Source: Vibrio hyugaensis
Lineage (GTDB): Bacteria; Pseudomonadota; Gammaproteobacteria; Enterobacterales; Vibrionaceae
DNA: 64,000 nucleotides
Reading direction: 5' to 3'
Assembly: GCF_002906655.1 (NCBI RefSeq)
Contig: NZ_CP025795.1
Location: 1,798,001-1,862,000 of the forward strand
Of the stretch, positions 1-10,935 are shown one piece after another. Each line of letters begins with the position of its first letter. The stretch's first letter is position 1. The notes below the pieces were generated by a model. The model saw only the letters and a program-made list of their open reading frames with translations. It was not told where the DNA came from and made no database searches. The translations under genes and the position numbers were made by a program.

Positions 1-97
1 TGCTAGAACCCACTGCAGAGATAGTTTCTTTAGCAGAAACAGGAGTCACTGCCATTGCGCCTAGAAGTGCGATTGCACCGATTACTGTCTTTTTCAT
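1..97 (-). CDS. pstS: PstS phosphate-binding protein, N-terminal fragment
   Basis: Only the first 32 codons lie in the window; the gene runs off the left edge. The translation starts MKKTVIGAIALLGAMAVTPV, then SAKETISAVGSS. This is a Sec signal peptide followed by the conserved start of Vibrio PstS, the periplasmic phosphate-binding protein of the PstSCAB ABC importer. An AAGGAAATT ribosome binding site lies just upstream of the ATG at 97. Identification rests on the signal peptide and the AVGSS motif, so a related phosphate-binding paralogue is possible. It is transcribed away from the chemoreceptor gene at 431. Confidence 0.8.
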   Translation of the reverse strand, partial: MKKTVIGAIALLGAMAVTPVSAKETISAVGSS

Positions 98-127
98 CAC
101 AATTTCCTTTAAGTGGCTTTATTGCCG

Positions 128-215
128 TTGTGTTTCACTTGAACGGTGCTCACTTTAGAATCCAAATATGACAGTTGTGTTTCACTTAGTTGAAGCCTCT
201 ATGACACGTTGTCAT
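128..215 (-). promoter_or_regulatory. pstS upstream region with repeats and Pho-like half sites
   Basis: The 333 bases between pstS and the chemoreceptor contain an exact 13-base direct repeat, TTGTGTTTCACTT, at 128-140 and 175-187. An inverted repeat with arms ATGACA/TGTCAT lies at 201-215. On the minus strand CTGTCATAT (166-174) resembles a PhoB half site, but I do not see a full tandem Pho box with the right spacing. Phosphate control of pstS is known for the family; PhoB binding here is only inferred. Confidence 0.3.
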
Positions 216-373
216 TTCTGCTTAATAAATCAGCAATCAAACTTTATTTCCTTTCGAGCTCAAATTACGTTGCATACCTTTGGCTACAACAAAATGCCAA
301 CTGCATCGCTTTTGGTATATTTCATAACAATTAAACATCGTTAAATAATTGATATATCGAAACTAATAATTAA

Positions 374-2074
<1,701 letters not shown>

Positions 2075-2116
2075 ACACTCAGCTCAAGACGATAAGTTTC
2101 AAAGGTTAGAAAAGAG

Positions 2117-2144
2117 AAAAGCTCCGCACTGGCGGAGCTTTTTA
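2117..2144 (+). terminator. intrinsic terminator after chemoreceptor
   Basis: Stem AGCTCCGC/GCGGAGCT with loop ACTG followed by TTTTTAT. It ends the chemoreceptor transcript and lies between two convergent genes. Confidence 0.85.
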
Positions 2145-2183
2145 TAAAAGCAAAGCTATCAACCCTTATTGACGTAATACTTA

Positions 2184-2759
2184 TTATTCATCTGTCACTA
2201 ACAAGAGAGTGCTTTTGAAACTTGAGTCTAACGGATCTCTATTGAAAACCTCACCATTAGTCGTATCAAAAGTTGCAACATGCTTACCGTCGCCATTAGG
2301 CGTGTTGCTCCAGACATAACGCCCTAGAACATCATCTCCATCTTTCAAACTATAGCCGCTAGCAAACCCTGTACTATTCATGGCTGGACTGTGGCAAGCT
2401 CGCTCAGTTAAAGATACCAGCTCTTTGATATTAGCTAGTCGCCAATTTTTTTTGTCAGCAAAATTGTGAAGAAGATGATTACCATCCTTATTACGAATTT
2501 GTTTGGCAGTGAAGAGAGCGAGTTGCCATGACATTGTAGCTCGCGTCCCGGTGCATTCTTCGTTTGCTGCATTCCATGTCATACCAACAGGGCAACGCAT
2601 CCACGTTAGGCCCGTTTTTAAGTCAGTTACTGTCCCAGCATCAGAGTAGGTGTAACGAGAGTTAGGTGCTGTCTTTCCAAAATCAGTGGAACACTCTTGT
2701 GCCGCCATGGCTACTTGAGAAGCCAACACAAGAGATAGCGCGGTGATTAGTTTCTTCAT
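2184..2759 (-). CDS. secreted DUF1566 protein
   Basis: 191 residues with a Sec signal peptide (MKKLITALSLVLASQVAMAA). The body carries the DUF1566/Lcl C-terminal-like pattern: GLTWMRCPVGMTWN, then WRLANIKELVSL, then YVWSNTP. It has six or more cysteines, consistent with disulfides in an exported protein. It is the last gene of a five-gene minus-strand operon; its ATG follows the stop of the upstream DUF1566 lipoprotein by one base, which suggests translational coupling. The DUF1566 fold is related to the formylglycine/C-type-lectin-like surface domains, but its role is unknown. Exported location is well supported; function is not. Confidence 0.85.
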   Translation of the reverse strand: MKKLITALSLVLASQVAMAAQECSTDFGKTAPNSRYTYSDAGTVTDLKTGLTWMRCPVGMTWNAANEECTGTRATMSWQLALFTAKQIRNKDGNHLLHNFADKKNWRLANIKELVSLTERACHSPAMNSTGFASGYSLKDGDDVLGRYVWSNTPNGDGKHVATFDTTNGEVFNRDPLDSSFKSTLLLVTDE

Positions 2760-2760
2760 C

Positions 2761-4212
2761 TTATTGGCCCTTTACTGCTACTAGACGGATTGGGAATTGG
2801 TATGAGTCATCGGCGTCTGCACTTGTGTTGCTTGAGCGAATATCGACGAGTGAAATAGTGCCTCTATCTACGCCCCGAGAGATAATTGCGGGGAAATAAA
2901 CTTCAGCATCAACGAGCTGTGATGATGTATTCACAAACGTAAAGTCGCTATGCCAAAACGCGCCATACTCTAAATAAGGACTGCCTATCGTTTGCTGTGG
3001 GAAGTATTTAACATTAAAACCATACACGTTGTATGGTGTATATTCATCGTTAGGAGCGAACAGTGTTTGTTCACCAAAGTCTAATAAGTCATAAGTCTCG
3101 CGGTAAGTAGGTAAGCGCCAACCAGCGATGCCACACAAAGATTGCTTATTGATATGCTCCACATATTGGCTAGTGGTACAAACTTCATCACCAGCGTCTT
3201 TACAACCTGCAAGTTCTACATCTTTACTAAATGGCTTAAATGTTTCAGACTCAAACGCAAATAGGCGATCTTTGAATTGAACCGAGCTCGCATCCGCACT
3301 TTTGTTTTCCCAGACAAGCCCAGTACGCTCATCCATAGTACATGCCCACTCAGTGGCATCTGCAGCTAAAGCAGCACCTTGTGCATCTAGCTTAACGAAC
3401 TTAAAGCCTGCGCCTGTCGACGTTTGCTTGTCCTCTTTGTCGAAGCCGTATTCCGCATCTTGACCAGGGTAAGAAGCTTGGACCTCAGCAACGTCTGCTG
3501 CGCCATCAGCAAAATGAAGAACGGCCCCCGTATCGTTACTACCAAGCGTTTGTTCAGCAACCGCTGCAATTTCTTCAGCAAATGCACTCACTTCCGCTTC
3601 AGACAGAAGATCAGAGGCCAACGGTTTACCTTGGAAGCTAAGGCTTTGAGCAAGCAACGCTACGCCTTTAGTCATTTGTTGTGGTTGCATCGCAGCTAAT
3701 AGCGCAACCGTGTTTTGCTCTAGCTTATCTAGATCGCTGGCTTCTGCGTTAGACATTACCGTACCAGACAGAGAAACGCCGGCATCGGTGAGTTGCGCTT
3801 TCACAATCTCTTCAGCTTGAGCAACGGTTTTACCATCAACCACAAGGCCTGCGAACAACGTTGTTACACCATTGACCGTGTTACCCGTTGCTAAATTTTG
3901 GCCCGGAGCCGCAAGACGCAACGTTTGGTTTGAACCTTGATCAACTTGAGCAAGAATGGTGCTGGTTAGTACGTTTTTGTCGCTTGAAGTCAGGCTAAAT
4001 TTACCGGCATTATCCGTTTTAGCACTCGGTTCAGTAGTATCACAAACGTAGTTTTGGTTTAAATCGATGCACACTGGCGTATCAAGAAGTGTACCTGCAG
4101 AAACGATGGTGCCAGCTACATCATAGGTCGGTGCCGACGTGTCACCACCAGAACCACCGCCACAGCCAACTAGGGCTAGTGACATAGCAACGAAAGAATA
4201 TTGAAACTTCAT
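2761..4212 (-). CDS. DUF1566 outer-membrane lipoprotein
   Basis: 483 residues. The signal peptide ends in a lipobox (LVGC) followed by GGGSGGD, a flexible linker after the lipidated cysteine and without the classic +2 Asp inner-membrane retention signal. Residues about 30-75 (VAGTIVSAGTLLDTPVCIDL, then NQNYVCD) look like a carboxypeptidase-regulatory-like beta-sandwich. The C-terminal third is a DUF1566 domain with GLVWENKS, GWRLPTYRETYDLLDFG, AFWHSDF and a final PIRLVAV. The middle is alanine-rich and probably helical. It sits between the zinc protease gene (25-base gap) and the second DUF1566 gene (one-base gap). A surface binding or scaffold role in the operon is possible but is inference. 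Confidence 0.85.
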   Translation of the reverse strand: MKFQYSFVAMSLALVGCGGGSGGDTSAPTYDVAGTIVSAGTLLDTPVCIDLNQNYVCDTTEPSAKTDNAGKFSLTSSDKNVLTSTILAQVDQGSNQTLRLAAPGQNLATGNTVNGVTTLFAGLVVDGKTVAQAEEIVKAQLTDAGVSLSGTVMSNAEASDLDKLEQNTVALLAAMQPQQMTKGVALLAQSLSFQGKPLASDLLSEAEVSAFAEEIAAVAEQTLGSNDTGAVLHFADGAADVAEVQASYPGQDAEYGFDKEDKQTSTGAGFKFVKLDAQGAALAADATEWACTMDERTGLVWENKSADASSVQFKDRLFAFESETFKPFSKDVELAGCKDAGDEVCTTSQYVEHINKQSLCGIAGWRLPTYRETYDLLDFGEQTLFAPNDEYTPYNVYGFNVKYFPQQTIGSPYLEYGAFWHSDFTFVNTSSQLVDAEVYFPAIISRGVDRGTISLVDIRSSNTSADADDSYQFPIRLVAVKGQ

Positions 4213-4237
4213 AGATTTTATCTTCTTTTGATTGTAA

Positions 4238-6490
4238 TTAACGAGAGCGAATCACTCTCACCATTGAAAGCAGGAAAAGTCCTAACAAGGTCCAAGGCGA
4301 GCCACTGCCACCTGAACCACCACCACTGCTTTCTTTAGTGGTATCAGCACTGCACTGATACTGAGCAAAGTGACTCACACCCCACTCTTTCAACACCCCA
4401 GAGTTCCCTGACACGCGGTCAGACACTTCGAGACGCCAAGTACCCCAACTCGGTTGAGCGACAAGTGCTTGTAACTCCTCGTCATACTGAGCTGTGAAGT
4501 AACCTTTAAATCCATTGGTATTGCTTGCTCGATGGCTAAGTAGCACGACCGATTTGCCTTGTGGAGACACAAGCGTCACTTGCAGATCCTGCAGTGAGTC
4601 ATGTTCGATGTTCAGGTAAACCGCAAACGAATCATCAATCGTGCGTGACTTGTCCGATAGCGTCTGAGAGAACAGCCTGTCGCCCTGCTCTGGCAAAGCG
4701 GAATTCACTGATTGAGGCTGGATATCGAGCCCTGGCGTACCATTAACCAGCATCACCTTTTCACTCCACTGATGAGTCTTTAAGCCTTCTGCAAATTGGT
4801 AATCCAATGAAATAGAGGAATCGAATTGCGTGCCACATGTCAGACCGCTTGGTAACGCCACCTTCATTGAGGTCGAGTCAGAAAGCGTTTCATCAAAGTC
4901 GAACACGGATGCGTTGTTTAGCAGCCATTGCCCTTTGATGCTCGCTTCACGGCCAGTTTGGCTCAGGCTCACCCCAACGTCTTGACCTTGTGCGATGTAT
5001 CGAGCGTCATAGCGAACGCGAAGAGGCGCTTTAAGTAAGTTGTGTTTGTTGAAGCTGTCTGTCAGGAATTGGGCGTAATCTTTATTTGGGAACAAGGTGT
5101 TTGCGGCAAACACGGTCGATTCTGCAAGATCATGCATTTTCACGCCACGACCAATGCCGTACATGCCTTCAAGTACAATGGCGTCAAACTCGCGGAACAC
5201 GCTATCGGTATCATCACCGTATCGTTCAACCGATGCTTTAAGCGCTTGGAACAGTGGCGTTGACCATAGCTCGTCACCTAGTTCACCGCCCACACTAACA
5301 TGCGCTGGATACTCTGAGCTCTCGAAGTAACGCGCTCTTTGGTTCCATAAGCTACGAGTTGTTTTGCGTGTTCCGAACACACCGTCCCAATTGAACACCG
5401 TATCTAACTCGAATTCTTGACCACGACGCGAAGCATCCAAATATTGAGTGCGGTAGCTCGCGCTGCCCGCCCAATAATCAGCAAAACCTTCTGCGATAGC
5501 ACCAGTGTGACCGTACGCCCAATCCGGTACGATTTGGTAATGAATGCCATGCCCAAGCTCGTGTATCACTACATCAGCATCGACTGCATCCGGAGAAACA
5601 CCACCGACACCCAGCATGAGTGCTTTCGTGCCGTAATAGTAAGTAGAGTTATCTTTTGATAAACCGCGAGCATCAAAACGAAGCGGTTCGTCAAACAAGT
5701 CGTAAGTTAGGCTTGTCAGATATTGGATCGAGCTATCAAGATGATAAAAAGCCATCAACTGTGGGAACGCATTGTCACCAAACTCGGTGCTTTGCATCTC
5801 ATCAACACTGTCAAATGCTTGAACCCCTTCTGCGCTGAGAAAGTCCAACGTATCAAGTACAGGTGCTTCACCAGGTGCTGGGGCTGCAAATAAACCCGTC
5901 GCATCCACTTGCTTTAATCTGGGGTTAGAGAGATAGAACTTGCCGCCCGACTGTAAAACCTCAATCGACTTGGTTACGTACTCGATCGGCTGAGGGTAAT
6001 CGGACAGTGCTGACCACGTCGATTCTGGTGCCGCTTGCTGTTGCATGGTACGAAGATCTGGGTTGAATAAAGAAACCTCAACATCAACCAGACTTCCAGA
6101 GCTCAAAGCCGGTGGCTCTTGTGCTTGCAGTTGGCGAGGCGATTCCAATTCCATTGCAACCGTTGGTTTACCGTTGCGAATTATCGTATCTTCAAGGCTC
6201 TTAAACACTCGCACAACGTGATGATTTTTATCGGTTGTTACTACTAGGGCACGCTGTGCTTGATATTCACCGTTTACCCAAACATCAAAATTGTAATGCT
6301 CACCAAGCTGAGACTGGGTTTTGTAACGGAACTTAAACTCGCCCGCTTCTGAGTAGTGGCTGTCTAGATAAGTTTTCGCTTGCGCTTCATTCGTTACCAC
6401 AGAGTCCGTTGCGGGATAATCCCACTCTGCAGCCTGCGCCGCAGGGGTACAAGCAATAAGCAGCGAAAACGCCAATGGTTTTAGCTTCAT
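4238..6490 (-). CDS. secreted HExxH metalloprotease, P domain, GlyGly-CTERM
   Basis: 750-residue precursor with a signal peptide (cleavage after AQAA), a propeptide-like region, and a gluzincin catalytic core. HELGHGIHY at about 310 supplies two zinc histidines and the catalytic Glu; EGFADYWAGS about 25 residues later supplies the third ligand, as in thermolysin and fungalysin types. Residues about 590-715 match a proprotein-convertase P (Homo B) domain, with GDRLFSQTLSD and a terminal WRLEVSDRVSGNSGVLKEWG. The C-terminus is a GlyGly-CTERM sorting signal: GGGSGGSGS, a hydrophobic helix, then basic residues. Rhombosortase cleavage and type II secretion are known for such signals. The gene lies ten bases after the TonB receptor gene in the same operon, with an AGGACG ribosome site. 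Confidence 0.88.
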   Translation of the reverse strand: MKLKPLAFSLLIACTPAAQAAEWDYPATDSVVTNEAQAKTYLDSHYSEAGEFKFRYKTQSQLGEHYNFDVWVNGEYQAQRALVVTTDKNHHVVRVFKSLEDTIIRNGKPTVAMELESPRQLQAQEPPALSSGSLVDVEVSLFNPDLRTMQQQAAPESTWSALSDYPQPIEYVTKSIEVLQSGGKFYLSNPRLKQVDATGLFAAPAPGEAPVLDTLDFLSAEGVQAFDSVDEMQSTEFGDNAFPQLMAFYHLDSSIQYLTSLTYDLFDEPLRFDARGLSKDNSTYYYGTKALMLGVGGVSPDAVDADVVIHELGHGIHYQIVPDWAYGHTGAIAEGFADYWAGSASYRTQYLDASRRGQEFELDTVFNWDGVFGTRKTTRSLWNQRARYFESSEYPAHVSVGGELGDELWSTPLFQALKASVERYGDDTDSVFREFDAIVLEGMYGIGRGVKMHDLAESTVFAANTLFPNKDYAQFLTDSFNKHNLLKAPLRVRYDARYIAQGQDVGVSLSQTGREASIKGQWLLNNASVFDFDETLSDSTSMKVALPSGLTCGTQFDSSISLDYQFAEGLKTHQWSEKVMLVNGTPGLDIQPQSVNSALPEQGDRLFSQTLSDKSRTIDDSFAVYLNIEHDSLQDLQVTLVSPQGKSVVLLSHRASNTNGFKGYFTAQYDEELQALVAQPSWGTWRLEVSDRVSGNSGVLKEWGVSHFAQYQCSADTTKESSGGGSGGSGSPWTLLGLFLLSMVRVIRSR

Positions 6491-6499
6491 GATTTCGTC

Positions 6500-8641
6500 C
6501 TAGAATTCGTATTTTGCATTTAGCGTGAAGTAGCGCCCAGGCTCAGTTGAGTAACGCTTACTTTCCTCAGCGATACCCGCTACGTCTTGGTATCGGATGT
6601 ACTCTTTGTCGAACAAGTTGACGATGTTTGCGCTAACACGAAGGTCTTTGGAAACGTAGTAAGTTGCGCCAAGATCAAACGTATTCCACGCGCTTGTCTG
6701 CGCACACTCTGTCGCTAGGCCAAGCGTGGTCTGGCATTTAGGAACGCGATCCATAGCAGCGGCCCAGTTCCAAGCCACGTAAGCATTGAAGTCTTGGTTG
6801 GCGTATTTCAGTTGAGCGTTACCTTCGAATGGCGTAATGCTTCGAACGTATTCGCCTTCCGCGTCTTTGCCATCTACGTAGCCAAACTTAGTGCTGATGT
6901 CCCATTGTTTGGTGAGCGCGTAACCCGCAGAAAGCTCTGCGCCATAAGTCTCTACGCCATCAAGGTTTTGGTACTGTTTGATGTAATTACCAGTGCTTGA
7001 ATCAAAGCCTGTGGTCACAACATCGATAAAGTTTTCAAACTTGTTGTAGAACACGGACGCATAGACATGCGCACGACCGTTATCGAACTTGTTACCAATT
7101 TCAAATGAGTCCGAAGTCTCGGCTTCTAGGTCTAAGTTAGGTGCGATAACAAAAGGCGTTAGCGGTACGAAATCATGGTTCACGAAGCCATATGCTTTGT
7201 CATATTCCGGAGCACGGTAACCGTGGTTGTACGATACATAAACGATGTTGTTGGCAAACATTTCACGAGAAACCGACAGGCTTGGAGACACCTCCGAGCT
7301 ATCCATGTCCTTTAATGGGAAACCGCCCACTTCTCCCTCACCATCCGGCGTTAAACGGTGCGCATCAAAGCGTAGGCCGCCTGTGATGGTCCATTTATCC
7401 AGTTCCACCATGTCTCGAACATACAAACCAATGTTATAAGCACGAGCAGGAGCGAAAGGTTGTTTGGTCGAAGGTGTTACTCCGTTCCAATCAATCTTGG
7501 AATCACTATCTGTGCGTTCGTAATAGTCAGTAGAAAGCTCGACACCGTAAGCCAATTGGTGCTCTGCATTTGCAGCATAAATCGTATTGGTGAAGTCACC
7601 ACGGAAGCCAATTGTCTCGTCAATGAAGGTTTTGTGTTCCAGTTCGCGACGTTTGGTAATCAAACCATTGTGATCCACTTGGCGCATTAAACGGTTGGTA
7701 TCTTCCACGACTTCAGTGTGACGCCAGTAAACTTTGGTATCCAACTCTTCGAACCAAGTTGGATTAATCGGTGTCACCTCTGCACCAATGTAAGCGCTGT
7801 ACTCTTCGGAGGTTTCATCTTCAGCAAAGCCTTCAATATGCCAGATTCCATCAGGTTGAATGGACGGTGAACCCTCCAAACGCTCTTGATTCTGGGTGTA
7901 GAGTTCCGCTTTGGCTTTCAACATCACCTCTTCATTGAAAAAGTGGTTGATCGTATAAGCACCGCTGTAACCATCTAGGTCGCGGTTATACAAATCTTCA
8001 TCAAAGTTACGTGTCTCTTGCCCTTGCCAGTATGAAACATTAAACAAACTCTCTGTATCACCGGAGCGGAAAGCTAGGTTACTCGTACCTTTGTACTTGT
8101 TACTGATATCGGTGTAAGTACCAGAAACATCACTATAGAAATCCTTATCTTTAAGGAAGTCACCCGGCTGTTTGGATTCCAAAATCACCACACCGCCAAT
8201 CGCGCCAGAGCCGTGGACAGAAGAACTTGCACCTTTGATGATTTGAAGAGATTGAAAATTGGATAAATCAAAAGTATCTCGACCAACCGCATCGTTAATA
8301 TCATTCGCACCAAAGCCGTCTGCGGAACGAATGCCATCACGGACAATCATGATTCGGTTGCCCGTCATACCACGGATCGTGATATTTTGAGGGCGTCCAG
8401 CACCACCTGTAACGCTTACACCCGGCTCATTACGCAGTGCATCGTAAAGCTCCGTTTCACCTCTCGCTTCGATTTCTTCTTCCGTAATTACCGCTACGCT
8501 GCCCGCAACTTTTGATAGAGGTTGATCTATTTTATTGGCGGTAACGACCACCTCTTCCATAGAGTAAACGTCAGATTCGGCGTGCACTTGACTGGCAGCA
8601 AGTACCGAAAGTACTGCCGCTGAGACTGGGGTAAGCTTCAT
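6500..8641 (-). CDS. TonB-dependent receptor, heme/hemoglobin type
   Basis: 713-residue outer-membrane receptor with a signal peptide (ending QVHA), TonB box (MEEVVVTA, about 28-35), a plug domain (NEPGVSVTGGAGRPQNITIR, then GVVILESKQPGDF), and a 22-strand-type barrel ending in ...NAKYEF with terminal Phe. GYRAPEYDKAYG, a His in VNHDF, and APNLDLEAETSDSFEIG resemble the FRAP - His - NPNL signature of heme and hemoglobin receptors. Substrate is therefore likely heme or a hemoprotein, though this is family inference. Its ATG directly abuts the TAA of the upstream peptidase gene, and GGAG lies in the end of that gene, so the two are translationally coupled. Confidence 0.92.
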   Translation of the reverse strand: MKLTPVSAAVLSVLAASQVHAESDVYSMEEVVVTANKIDQPLSKVAGSVAVITEEEIEARGETELYDALRNEPGVSVTGGAGRPQNITIRGMTGNRIMIVRDGIRSADGFGANDINDAVGRDTFDLSNFQSLQIIKGASSSVHGSGAIGGVVILESKQPGDFLKDKDFYSDVSGTYTDISNKYKGTSNLAFRSGDTESLFNVSYWQGQETRNFDEDLYNRDLDGYSGAYTINHFFNEEVMLKAKAELYTQNQERLEGSPSIQPDGIWHIEGFAEDETSEEYSAYIGAEVTPINPTWFEELDTKVYWRHTEVVEDTNRLMRQVDHNGLITKRRELEHKTFIDETIGFRGDFTNTIYAANAEHQLAYGVELSTDYYERTDSDSKIDWNGVTPSTKQPFAPARAYNIGLYVRDMVELDKWTITGGLRFDAHRLTPDGEGEVGGFPLKDMDSSEVSPSLSVSREMFANNIVYVSYNHGYRAPEYDKAYGFVNHDFVPLTPFVIAPNLDLEAETSDSFEIGNKFDNGRAHVYASVFYNKFENFIDVVTTGFDSSTGNYIKQYQNLDGVETYGAELSAGYALTKQWDISTKFGYVDGKDAEGEYVRSITPFEGNAQLKYANQDFNAYVAWNWAAAMDRVPKCQTTLGLATECAQTSAWNTFDLGATYYVSKDLRVSANIVNLFDKEYIRYQDVAGIAEESKRYSTEPGRYFTLNAKYEF

Positions 8642-10654
8642 TTACTGCTCCGCTTTAGATGTTTTAATTAGTGATAGTAGAAACGCATATTCTTTTGCTT
8701 GTTGTTCTCTTGCCTGCCTTGGATCCATGCGATGGCCAGAGTTAAAATCCGTTTGCAACAAATAAGGTCCTGTCGATTCACTGGTCGACGAAATGGTGGC
8801 GAGATACTTCGCGCCTTCCCAGTAAGGCACACGTTGGTCGTTTAATCCGACTTGAACCAACATGGGTGGGTAAGCGTCTTTGCGGATATTAAGAATAGGA
8901 TCATAAGCTTGCATTGCTTTTAGCTGCTCTGGGAGTGTCGGATTCCCCCACTCACCATATTGCTGTGCCGTCAAAGGCAAAGAAGTGTCAGACATGCTTG
9001 CAACCACATCAACGAACGGCACTTTTAATACCGCTCCAGCAAACAAATCAGGCTCTTGGTTAATGGCACCTGCCACTAAGGTGCCGCCCGCACTAGAGCC
9101 CAATGCGTAAACATCACGCTCACCGTGCTTAAAGTGCTTCAGTGCTTGCGCAGCTGCCGTAAAATCATTGATGGAATTGACTTTTAGAATCCCACGGCCT
9201 TGTTCATGCCAATCGTTACCAAAGTAGCCACCACCACGAACGTGGGCAATTGCATAGATCACACCTTGGTCAAGTAAACTCACCGTCTGAGGCATGAAGT
9301 AAGGTTTCATGGTAAAGCCGTATGCACCGTAACCATAGAGTACCACTGGGGCATTTTCATTCAGCTTGTCTTTACGATAAGCGAGCGATACAGGTACTTC
9401 AACACCGTTTGCTTTTACTGTAATACGTTGAGAAACGTAGTCTTGACTAGAGAAGTCACGATAAGCATCTTGTGAGAAGTCACTTTTTTTCAGCGTCTTA
9501 ACATCAAACTCTTCCCACAACGGCGGTGTCGTCATCGACATACTACGAATGCGGATTTTGTTAGAGCGGTAGTCACCAAGTGTGCTCAACCAAGCAACGC
9601 GCCCTTCCGACTCTAACGGAAGAGATTTCTTCGCCTTGCCATCGTAAGAGTAAACCGAGATTGTCGTTTGATTGTCTTGCCTGGTTAATGCCACAAGTCC
9701 CGCATCATACAGATAGAACTGTTCAACGTTATTCTCAGAAGAGGTAAACGAGGTCCATTTGATGCTCTTGCCATGTTTAATGGCTTCTGAGAGCTTCAAT
9801 TCAAACAAGCCAAATTTTCCATCCAGATTGCTGTTGATGAATACCTTTCCTCGAGCCACATCCGCGTAATATTCAATACCGGTTTCAGGTTTGCGCAATG
9901 ACGAAGTCAACACTCCTGAATCTAACTCAAGTAACTTCTGCTCGGTGGTCGACTCGTTGTTGCTTTGAACTAGAGCGTAATGTGAATCTGCTGCGGGATA
10001 GAAGGACATCAACCAATCGGTTTTGTCCTCTTGCCAAATTACTCGTTTCTCGAGCGTTTGAATGTCGATTCGTAAGATTTGATATGGTCGCTGTGTGCGT
10101 GCTTCTTTCGCAACGAAGTAGCCAAATTTACCGTTAGAGGATAACAAAGCACCATTATCAACATTATTTACCAGCTCTTTTGTTGCCCCTTTTCCAAGCT
10201 CGACGAAAACGGCACGGTATTGTTCGCTGCCATCGATGTCTTCCGTAAACAACAAAGAATTATCATGGATGCGCCACTGACCGATTTGATAGTATTGGTG
10301 CTTAGACTGTCGAGGTGAGAAATCGTAAACAATCTTCTCTTCTGCATTGCTATCCGAGCGAGACACTAAAACGTAACGCTCCTCTCGTCGAACAAGGTTC
10401 CATTCCTCACCATCTTTAATGATCCACGGCGTCTTACCTTTCTCCGCGGCCATCGAATCCCATTGAGTGAGTAAACTCTGTGTGAGGCTGTCGTATCCGT
10501 TCTGAAATTTTTCTGTTTTTTGGTTTTGCTGTTTGAGGTAAGAAAGCACACGCTGATCTTGGCGAGAATCGTCTCTCAACCAATCAAAATTATCCGCGGC
10601 AAAACTGGGGGAAGCAGTGACTAAAAGCCCCAAAAAAACATGAGTAAATTTCAT
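8642..10654 (-). CDS. secreted S9 prolyl oligopeptidase-family peptidase
   Basis: 670 residues with a clear signal peptide (MKFTHVFLGLLVTASPSFAA), unlike the usual cytosolic S9A enzymes. A beta-propeller region spans about 60-400; the alpha/beta hydrolase domain follows. The nucleophile motif is GSSAGG (about 520), closer to oligopeptidase B than the GGSNGG of prolyl oligopeptidase. The Asp lies in GLNDQRVPYWEGAKYLA and the His in DFNSGHRM, completing the triad. HVRGGGYFGNDWHEQGRG is also typical. It probably cleaves peptides of limited size in the periplasm or outside the cell. It is first in the five-gene operon, downstream of a Fur-like site. No strong ribosome site precedes the ATG. Confidence 0.9.
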   Translation of the reverse strand: MKFTHVFLGLLVTASPSFAADNFDWLRDDSRQDQRVLSYLKQQNQKTEKFQNGYDSLTQSLLTQWDSMAAEKGKTPWIIKDGEEWNLVRREERYVLVSRSDSNAEEKIVYDFSPRQSKHQYYQIGQWRIHDNSLLFTEDIDGSEQYRAVFVELGKGATKELVNNVDNGALLSSNGKFGYFVAKEARTQRPYQILRIDIQTLEKRVIWQEDKTDWLMSFYPAADSHYALVQSNNESTTEQKLLELDSGVLTSSLRKPETGIEYYADVARGKVFINSNLDGKFGLFELKLSEAIKHGKSIKWTSFTSSENNVEQFYLYDAGLVALTRQDNQTTISVYSYDGKAKKSLPLESEGRVAWLSTLGDYRSNKIRIRSMSMTTPPLWEEFDVKTLKKSDFSQDAYRDFSSQDYVSQRITVKANGVEVPVSLAYRKDKLNENAPVVLYGYGAYGFTMKPYFMPQTVSLLDQGVIYAIAHVRGGGYFGNDWHEQGRGILKVNSINDFTAAAQALKHFKHGERDVYALGSSAGGTLVAGAINQEPDLFAGAVLKVPFVDVVASMSDTSLPLTAQQYGEWGNPTLPEQLKAMQAYDPILNIRKDAYPPMLVQVGLNDQRVPYWEGAKYLATISSTSESTGPYLLQTDFNSGHRMDPRQAREQQAKEYAFLLSLIKTSKAEQ

Positions 10655-10714
10655 ATAAATGGCACAACTATTTATAGGATTAATATTATTTCGCGTATTT
10701 TGCCCTTAAATAAA

Positions 10715-10733
10715 AATGAGATCAATTATCATT
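10715..10733 (-). promoter_or_regulatory. Fur-box-like site upstream of protease/TonB operon
   Basis: AATGAGATCAATTATCATT lies about 60 bases upstream of the S9 peptidase start. Against the 7-1-7 Fur pattern TGATAAT-n-ATTATCA, one half (ATTATCA) is perfect and the other (TGAGATC) keeps four of seven bases. Iron control would fit a heme-type receptor operon. Binding is not demonstrated. Confidence 0.5.
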
Positions 10734-10935
10734 TACACATTTTCGTGATGTTTATATCGGTTTTTATTATGGCAAACGTTTAAATAGCCGATGAATACAC
10801 TGGCATATTGATCATTGAGTAGGTGAGTCATCTGTTGCTATGAAATGAGGACTTATTGAAATGATAGCGCCACCTAAAAAGGTGACGAGTGTCGTTTACG
10901 CAACCAATTAATGGCATATTTATGCAAGTATGACG

